Assembly: GCA_937625935.1 (NCBI GenBank)
Contig: OW569364.1
Location: 372,001-436,000, forward strand
From: Tetramitus jugosus
Taxonomy: Eukaryota; Heterolobosea; Eutetramitea; Acrasida; Vahlkampfiidae
Direction of reading: 5' to 3'
Length of the DNA stretch: 64,000 bases
The notes under the pieces are model-generated. The model was not told the origin of the DNA, did no database searches, and saw only the letters and a program-made list of their open reading frames with translations. This document shows, one piece after another, positions 58,701 to 64,000 of this stretch. The position numbers and the translations under genes are program-made. Every line of letters begins with the position of its first letter. Positions within the stretch are counted from its first letter, which is position 1.

Positions 58701-58853
58701 TTCAAGGGATTACGGGCAGCAAGGGACATGTGTGTTTTCACGAGGGTTAACGATTTCCCTTCAATAGAAGCAGCCGTTGAACATTCTGTCTCGCGAATAT
58801 CACAGCACCTTTGCCGCTTCTTTAGGTTGCATCAACAACAGAAGATAAATTAA
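55791..58853 (+). CDS. Copine-family protein with split vWA domain, 1020 aa
   Basis: The N-terminal 150 residues are basic and Gln-rich. Two C2-like beta sandwiches follow (about 205-345 and 355-540), the first preceded by a Glu/Gln coiled stretch. The copine vWA domain starts near 608 (FRVLFGIDMTSDNKYPRNDP, then LHYDMKIHGPSGEH and DFHIIGFGHTDV). It is interrupted at about 815-890 by a Ser/Lys/Pro-rich insertion and resumes with YNILVIMVSNDHIDIQETIY and APLSVIILGMGSG. The first MIDAS motif (DMTSDN) is close to the copine DFTASN. In the later strand, where copines have TDG, this has SND, so metal binding may be altered. Copines are cytosolic proteins that bind membranes in response to calcium. 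It is longer than the usual 530-600 aa. Confidence 0.83.
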   Translation: MRGNKRQRKNAVIAHNPLDKLQQQQTTLQQEQQEKDKRNGVRRSSGNNNKSTEPKYKVVEQQEIVQDDGTLSKEFFGALARPFHFPAADSSSGSNASIGANSKLRSSPSGPTNKMLAKVARQNKQGRSGSISSTMIPQQDAQLRLFFGLRQLNLNAVRYVIQANQKYERQQKQQKQEQEQQELQEEQCESREELQDKECEEEQQPIKLIKIKLCVHCQEPSTIPKTNKSTTKAQITGLSGIFSEGIHDDQWTELGSSEPVEIDVCSGEDTQSCTVNFKASILVKFAFEKVCVMRYTIVLADESNMTICTSHSYLAQIVGSRNLVTKFELMNERTKISDLQVVAERNATNQTDLDLQKNVSERFLGDYETYLDATLSLDLLQKIPNSNGLYVMVSQMFKSKKEQRSNSELLNMVPKDRSVSRGRKKSMKFFKVDDTPEEIVPSLLNIDKSYSFVPLFTSEVVHTTSVKDIQFRSFTVKPQTDDRRIILRIDVFSYDKLEKESGNMFYKTLIGSKIISLDDMLSEVLNSSPNPASFKLGVVKHVPTTDSLSSRNVGNRKQSLFVLDAPKIHEPRLLDAGFIKVNSVKVRKESIKIEQIQSLVNSAIDYMKLGVRFRVLFGIDMTSDNKYPRNDPMLHYDMKIHGPSGEHKSIYEQAMQAVAERIDQYYVNKTDFHIIGFGHTDVISSQNLINIMMRDSVDPGIVSPGITPFKQSTNQAWMDAVLSRYEHPLMKSQLSAVYRHACRILQQKTNFSVSMKDVKRSLRYRSAELLEMTGSLEIPESISEDGSVIRSDLQEKRFGPNDFHHIISDVTEVCTQVKQAQPRHSVSLTESPLTGLQTGTASQGRKRTILAPLLRRKSKKMDAPPTPPSENKYLRKSTAGLQFEKNRSDGVLYPVYNILVIMVSNDHIDIQETIYSIVEASHKAPLSVIILGMGSGSAFKALRSIRMEPKPSDEPDQRQWDYVPQTNYLQFKGLRAARDMCVFTRVNDFPSIEAAVEHSVSRISQHLCRFFRLHQQQKIN

Positions 58854-59028
58854 GGGTGGCCATAACAACTGCACCTAATAAATTCAATAATTTTTGATCT
58901 TTAGTGGAGGGAATACATTACATGACTTATTGTTTCGCAAAATTTTAGAGGTTGAGTGATGGCAGCCACCACAATAACTGTTACTCAATAATTATGAGGC
59001 GAGTGTATCATTTGTCGCAGTGCACAAT
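58854..59028. other. Convergent 3' spacer
   Basis: A 175-nt AT-rich spacer between the ends of the copine and PP6-regulator genes. It contains several AATAAT-like motifs (for example 58877-58890) that could serve as polyadenylation signals; nothing else seen. Confidence 0.35.
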
Positions 59029-61402
59029 TTACACAAAGTTGCTAAAATCAGCCTCAAACTCATCAGCAGGCTGAGCATTAGGCTTCCTGATCACATCAGA
59101 GTCATCGTCCGAGTCATCAGAATCAGTTCTCTTCATCACTACTTCATCATCGTTTTCGTCATCATCGGAATCAGAGTCATCATAGTGATAATCATCATCA
59201 TCATCGTCATCAAATTGATATGGTTGGAAAGAGTTGCCCAAAGGAGGAGGACCACCGAGTTGTTTCTCGTTGATTGAATTTCTGACATCTAAAAAGTTGG
59301 TCACGAAATCGTTCCATCCATTCACAGATTCCAAGTGTGGGCCGACCATGGATGAAGCATCGAGTGCATGTCTTCTCAATAGATTGGCAATATCAACAAC
59401 GAATCCCATGTATCCCAATCTGAATGCCTTTGAGTCTCCAGAGTTTGTGATTTGTTCATTCTTGATGTACGCTTCCAACAAACGCTCAACCAATCTTGAC
59501 TGAACGAGCAATGACCTGACAAGTTCTTCGTCCTTGCTCTCCAACACCATTTGGATGACGGAGAACACTTGGCAGTGCAAAATATTGTTGAATTCATATT
59601 TGAAGAACAAGTCCAACAAAATGTTGAAAACGTCCAGAGAGGTAATGTCCTTGCCGATAAAGGTATATCTTTCAACAACGATTCTGAACAGTGTGAGCAA
59701 GTGTTCCACAACCTTTAGTCTCATCTCACCCATTGGAGGCTCCAATGTACCAGTCGATGTGACAACAGGGTCCAACTGTGGCTCACTGGTCAACAGGGTC
59801 AAGAATTCGTTCGTCCGTGATGCAATGAGAGCGGACACCTCGGATGCACTGTAGTCTTGTTGTTCTTCGCACTCCTCCTCAGAGTCTTCGCTATTTTCCT
59901 TGTACTCAATGACCATGCGCACAAATGGAATACCGTGAATGAAAATGGTGTTGTCACTGTTTTGTAGGATGGTGTCCAAAATTTTGATCATGTTGTCCTT
60001 GCTGGTAATATTTTGTGCAATTTCGCTTGATCCCTTCTCGACCACATCGGACAGAACATTGAAAATGTTTCTGTGAACTTCTTCGTTCGTTTTGTCTTCT
60101 TGAAGCTTGTTCAACAGACTAGCAAGCAAATCACCTGGTCCAATCAACAATTCGCGAATCTCTCTCTTCCTTTGTTGCAATTCCTGATCGTTTCCACGTT
60201 GCTTGGCCAAAAACATCTCTCTGAGACGTTGTTGTGTAGCAAATGCACCAAAGGCATCTTGATCGAATCCATCGTCATGTCCCTCGAATCCCATGAGCTT
60301 CAAAATCAAATTGTCCATTTCACAGAGTCCAATATGATCCACAAACACTCTGTTTTTGTTTGTTATTGTCACACAAACACGCACAATGAAATCAAACGCA
60401 TTTTTTTTTGTTTGGTCAAATGAAATTGTTAGCAATTGAAAACGTACAAACTAACAACAACAAAAAAGCCAAAATCAATCATACCTCTTAATAATGTTCT
60501 CACTCTTCTGCTTTTCCAACACAAATTGAATAATGTTCTTGTAATACTTTTGAAGGAGAGAGGAGAGAGCACGGACCAAGTATTGAGAGTGAGATGGATT
60601 GATTGGAGTCAAATCAGTTCTTCTCTTCTCAAAATAGGAGAACAATCTGTTCATTCGATCATCAGAGAAGACAATGGCCTTGAATACATCCTCGACATCA
60701 CAATTGAAAATTTCAGAGGTGGTGTATGGGTATCTGACAAAAAAAAACATGCGTGTGTTAATAACATGTGTGATCAAAAAAGCTTTTCGCCAACATGTGG
60801 AAAAAAAAACAACAAACAGTAACAACAATAATAATAAAAAAAATTCACACACAACATACTTGAAAATACGCTTCAATTCTGCTTCGTGTTCATCAGACTC
60901 CTCTGGTGGAGCTTGATAGTTTTCAACATATTCTTCAGTGACCAAAAAGTCAATCATCTTGTCGACATTTTCATCCTTTGCCAAACTAAATCATCAATGT
61001 GTTATGTGTGACACGTGTGAACAACAGAAAATATTTTTTTCAATGTTTGCAAAAAAAAACGTGTGTTAGCTTTCACTTTCTATATGACTTTCCAACACTA
61101 AAAAACAGCAAAAGCTATGTGTGTGTGAAAGAGATCACACAAGAACAAGTAGAAACTACTTACAATGCTACGACTTTTTGATTGTTACCCTTCAATTCTT
61201 GAATCAATGTGTCTTCTTCCAAAACATCTTCCAATTGGGTTTGTGGCCTATCAACCATTCCATCAAGTGGTGATTGAGTGTAACCAGGGACTAAATCCCA
61301 GATGCTCGTGTATGCATCGTTGCCACCATGATGTTCATCATCATATTCGTCATCATCGTCGTCTTGATGATGCATAAATGGGTCTTTTCCTAAAACGTTC
61401 AT
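59029..61402 (-). CDS. PPP6R: PP6 phosphatase regulatory subunit (SAPS family), four exons
   Basis: Exons are 61402-61164, 60985-60860, 60733-60485 and 60349-59029. Introns of 178, 126 and 135 nt have GTAAGT, GTATGT or GTATGA donors and AG acceptors; joining keeps frame and gives 644 aa. The N-terminus is acidic with WDLVPGYTQSPLDGMV. SAPS helical repeats follow: LEDVLEEDTLIQELKGNNQK, VVAFLAKDENVDKMIDFLVT, NIIKRVFVDHIGLCEMDNLI, the conserved TGTLEPPMGEMRLKVVEHLL, DLFFKYEFNNILHCQVFSV and LGYMGFVVDIANLL. The C-terminus is Asp/Ser-rich, as in Sit4-associated proteins. SAPS proteins bind the PP6/Sit4 catalytic subunit and direct it to substrates. Because the exons are in different phases, the 5' half is easily missed. 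Confidence 0.9.
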
Positions 61403-61759
61403 TTGAAAGTGGTTTTTTTATAGTAGTGAAAAAAAGAGGTTTTTTGTTGTTGTTGTTGTTTTCGATGAATCACCGGTTTGTTTTTTTCCTGCTGGTTTGA
61501 AACTCTGCGAGTGTTGTTGGTTGTTGGTGTGATGCAAAAAAAACAAATTTCTGAAACTTCTGTTGATGTCAACGTTCTGTGGAGAGAAAAACCGAAAGGT
61601 GAGACAACACACGAAACGCAAAGTTCGAATTTTTTGCGCCTTCTAATTCTCCTCTTCTTATTGTAAAGTAGAATCTTTCTCCGCAAGAATATTTGTAAAA
61701 CGTTTGACAGTTGGTCTCAAAGAATATGCAGGAAACGGCTGTGGGAATTCCCGAGCACA
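61403..61759. other. Spacer between two minus-strand genes
   Basis: This 357-nt spacer contains the leader of the PP6-regulator gene, with (GTT)n around 61445-61460 and poly-T runs, and the trailer of the hydrolase gene. Short Lys/Arg-rich frames are present but not protein-like. Confidence 0.4.
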
Positions 61760-63535
61760 TTACACTTTATGTTCGAAATAGGAACATGGCTTTCTTTCCT
61801 GACTAAACATGCCATTGGAATTTCTGCAGGTTCCATCAGCATGGTTCACTGGGGATTGATAAAACTTTGCTTTGTGGTTATTGTTGAACAGACCTTTGTG
61901 GTATTGACTACAGCTCGAAACACCAACCATACCGTCATTCTCTTCTCCATATTGAACAATTTGTGACAATGCACTTAAGAGAACACTGTACTTGCTCTTC
62001 ATACCAAAGGAAGATGATCCACACATGATACCCTTCACATTCTCTTTGATCACATCTCCCAGATCATCAAGACATTGTCCATCAGGGCTGCAATAGCTTG
62101 GTTGGAGAGAAAGATAGGATAGGAAGGGTTGACGAGTGTCACGGTCACAATAACCTGCCTTGGTTGCCACAATACCATACAGATTATCCACAGACAACGA
62201 AGAAGGTTTCTGGTTATAGAATACATGGCAAATAGACTTGAGTTTTGTAGCAGCAGGACTACCTCCGAATGGAGGATTAATAGCATACCAGGATGAATCC
62301 TTGTTGAATGAACAATATCCATTCTTGATTCCTGCGGCAAGAATCAAGTTGCCCATCGAGTGTGCAAACACGATGGTATTCTTGATTACTGTACCTGAAG
62401 AACCAGTATCGTGGTTCGCTGCCAAGTCACAAAAAGTTTTTTGGAGATACGTGCTATCCCATCCTCTCCTTGTGGTGTCTGCTCTAATAAAGAGTCTCTT
62501 GGAGCATTGAGGAGTGAACTCATGAATATTTCCCCAATAGTCCTTGTGTTTGTTGAGTACTGGTAAATCCGGTTCTTCTCCTGCGCCATGTAGGAACACA
62601 CAAACCTTTCCAGGTCCATTAACTTTGAGAATTTGCTTTGACTTCATCTGATCACACTTCGATTCATCGCGCAAGTGTTGAGAATCACAACAGACTGAAC
62701 GATCAGCGAACCATGGTTCCTTCATTTGTTCAGTTACCAACGGAGCATTAATCTTATAGTCTTCATTTTCAATTGGCATAATCTCATCGATTGAAAGACA
62801 CTCTGCCTTCAACTGCTTCAACTTCTTTGCAATGGTACTCTTGTTGGAAGATGACTTTCTTGCTGTTGGAGAGAATTTGGCAAACGTAACCATAATGTTC
62901 TGACCAATAATGTATCTTATCTGACTCATGGAGGAGTCAGTCAAAACCAAAATGTACTCTTCCTCTGAGATAAACTTGAAAACACCTAGAAAGGCTCTCA
63001 AGTCTCCATTATTCAACAAGATATCATTCACAGATTGATCATAGATTGGACTGGATTGTAATTGCTGCTTGTTCAACTCTTTCAATGAACCAATAAATTC
63101 ATTCAGTGAATGAATGGAGAATCCTGGTTGATTAGATGAAGATGAAACACAGCTCTGTTCACCCTTGTTCGCATCCATAAAGGAAATTAATTTTCCTTCC
63201 GGATTGGCTTTAGAGCTAGAAAAGTGAAAGACATCTCTGTCGTTCCAATCTTCTGTGAGCATATCGACACTTGTAATTGCGCCTTCTTCGTTTGTATCTA
63301 AACGAGCAATTGAGGCATATTTTACATGAGGTGCGTCTCTTGTAACCGACACAAACTCCAGAGAGAAGTGTTGGTTGCTTGGAAGTCGCATCTTGGTATG
63401 AAGACTAGCAGAGTTCTCTTGGTCGGTCTCACATCGACTGTAGTCAGTGAACAGAAGAAGGAGAGACAACGACAATACGAGAGACAACACCAAAGAACAG
63501 AATTTCTGTGTTCTGTTTGAATAGAGTAGTGCCAT
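61760..63535 (-). CDS. Secreted alpha/beta-hydrolase-fold protein, 591 aa
   Basis: ATG 63535 opens a long signal peptide or signal anchor (about residues 13-33, SLVLSLVLSLSLLLLFTDYS). The first half (40-300) has no recognised domain. The second half has the hydrolase landmarks: GKVCVFLHGAGEEPDL (strand and oxyanion region), the nucleophile elbow FAHSMGNLI with Ser393, a candidate acid in EENDGMVGVSSCS, and a candidate catalytic His in VNHADG near residue 568. The elbow is AHSMG rather than canonical GxSxG. About a dozen Cys in the C-terminal half suggest disulfides and secretion. It could be a lipase, esterase or thioesterase in lysosomes or outside the cell; the substrate is not predictable. 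Confidence 0.75.
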   Translation of the reverse strand: MALLYSNRTQKFCSLVLSLVLSLSLLLLFTDYSRCETDQENSASLHTKMRLPSNQHFSLEFVSVTRDAPHVKYASIARLDTNEEGAITSVDMLTEDWNDRDVFHFSSSKANPEGKLISFMDANKGEQSCVSSSSNQPGFSIHSLNEFIGSLKELNKQQLQSSPIYDQSVNDILLNNGDLRAFLGVFKFISEEEYILVLTDSSMSQIRYIIGQNIMVTFAKFSPTARKSSSNKSTIAKKLKQLKAECLSIDEIMPIENEDYKINAPLVTEQMKEPWFADRSVCCDSQHLRDESKCDQMKSKQILKVNGPGKVCVFLHGAGEEPDLPVLNKHKDYWGNIHEFTPQCSKRLFIRADTTRRGWDSTYLQKTFCDLAANHDTGSSGTVIKNTIVFAHSMGNLILAAGIKNGYCSFNKDSSWYAINPPFGGSPAATKLKSICHVFYNQKPSSLSVDNLYGIVATKAGYCDRDTRQPFLSYLSLQPSYCSPDGQCLDDLGDVIKENVKGIMCGSSSFGMKSKYSVLLSALSQIVQYGEENDGMVGVSSCSQYHKGLFNNNHKAKFYQSPVNHADGTCRNSNGMFSQERKPCSYFEHKV

Positions 63536-63725
63536 TTTTTGCTTTTTGAAGAGTTACCCCATGTTGTTGTTGTTCTCGGTTATGTGGACGAACAACCAAC
63601 GCGTCATGCACAGGCGAAACGGTTGAGACCTAGGTGCTTAGATGACGCAAACCTTGACGTCATTATCGTGTCGGATAATTTTAATCGGAAGGGGGCGCCA
63701 GGTTGGGCAGACAAAAAGGCGCGAC
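63536..63725. promoter_or_regulatory. Promoter spacer with TGACGTCA site
   Basis: This 190-nt spacer upstream of the secreted hydrolase contains a perfect palindrome TGACGTCA (63655-63662), the bZIP/CREB-type site, plus a partial TGACGCA about 16 nt before it (63643-63649). The functional role here is unknown. Confidence 0.3.
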
Positions 63726-64000
63726 CTAGATGCGCGGCATCATGGGGTCAAAGTCCGTGGGTGAACGACATTCTTCAAAGGCAATGATGGGTTGAGCCTT
63801 TGGCGTGTTGACTTTGAATGGCTCATCTCGAAGGAGCATTTGCAGGTGTGGTTGGGCATAGTTGTTGGCAAATATATCTTCGTTCTTCATCATGAGGTAC
63901 TTGAGTTTCCTTCGCGCTGCCCACTTGATGAATAGGAAAAGACAAACCAATAGAATGGTAACAGTCAGTGTGAATCCCACAAACGTGCTGGAGAGAATCG
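63726..64000 (-). CDS. C-terminal part of a membrane protein, cut by the window edge
   Basis: A minus-strand frame enters from the window edge and ends at 63726 (about 91 residues). It contains one TM helix (FTLTVTILLVCLFLFIKWAA) followed by a basic stop-transfer cluster (RRKLKYLMMK) and a 55-residue polar tail (PHLQMLLRDEPFKVNTPKAQ). This suits a type I membrane protein with a short cytosolic tail whose ectodomain lies beyond the window. An internal ATG at 63980 would leave only 84 residues, so I treat the gene as 5'-partial. Confidence 0.6.
   Translation of the reverse strand, partial: ILSSTFVGFTLTVTILLVCLFLFIKWAARRKLKYLMMKNEDIFANNYAQPHLQMLLRDEPFKVNTPKAQPIIAFEECRSPTDFDPMMPRI

Noticed and set aside
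61418-61686. Short Lys/Arg/Thr-rich minus-strand frames
   Set aside because: They come from the A-rich leader of the PP6-regulator gene and show no protein character.

Overview
The window is a gene-dense piece of nuclear chromosome from a unicellular eukaryote, most likely a heterolobosean amoeboflagellate of the Naegleria type. I infer this from several things together. Genes average about 2 kb, on both strands, with short AT-rich spacers. Most genes have no intron; the rest have a few short T-rich introns with GTAAG or GTATG donors. Poly-Gln, poly-Asn and Thr tracts run through regulatory proteins. The gene content fits: a BRK1 subunit of the Scar/WAVE actin complex, a RhoGEF, a GCK-III kinase, a copine, a long-coiled-coil kinesin, a cyclase-like receptor and lineage-type F-box families. 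The species is not identifiable from the sequence alone. I see no virus, transposon, CRISPR array or bacterial operon. Layout: 0-5.7 kb holds an unresolved or broken locus, a secreted protein of unknown function, tRNA-Val(UAC), a tail-anchored mini-protein, an EF-hand protein, a small LRR gene and a solitary 5S rRNA gene. 5.7-16.5 kb holds an ABCB half-transporter, a four-TM protein, a Gly-rich protein, a PBC-like TALE homeodomain protein, aspartate dehydrogenase, a Sua5/YRDC tRNA t6A enzyme with a probable mitochondrial presequence, tRNA-Gln(UUG) and a RhoGEF. 16.5-29.3 kb holds a kinesin-4-like motor (five exons), the exosome helicase MTR4, a Ste20/GCK-III kinase, BRK1 (two exons) and a METTL21-type methyltransferase. 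30-41.6 kb holds an F-box/LRR-like protein, a second ABCB half-transporter, a receptor-like protein with a degenerate class III cyclase domain, a bacterial-type zinc-ribbon protein and UTP21/WDR36 (three exons). 41.8-52.2 kb holds a family of F-box plus SPRY-like genes (three in tandem, one distant relative). A secreted plant-type LRR gene, an acidic aftiphilin-like protein and a farnesylated DNAJA co-chaperone preceded by a heat-shock-like element lie among them. 52.3-64 kb holds TAF4, a small unknown protein, a copine, a PP6 regulatory subunit (SAPS, four exons), a secreted alpha/beta hydrolase and the 3' end of a membrane protein that leaves the window. The genes do not form one pathway. 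Themes are RNA and ribosome biogenesis (MTR4, UTP21, Sua5, 5S, tRNAs), actin and small-GTPase signalling (BRK1, RhoGEF, GCK-III kinase, copine) and ubiquitin-ligase adaptors (F-box family). The most interesting items are the F-box/SPRY array, with a 124-nt identical tract and a frameshifted C-terminus; the pseudo-cyclase receptor; the possibly transferred zinc-ribbon gene; and an open frame running past the kinesin stop.
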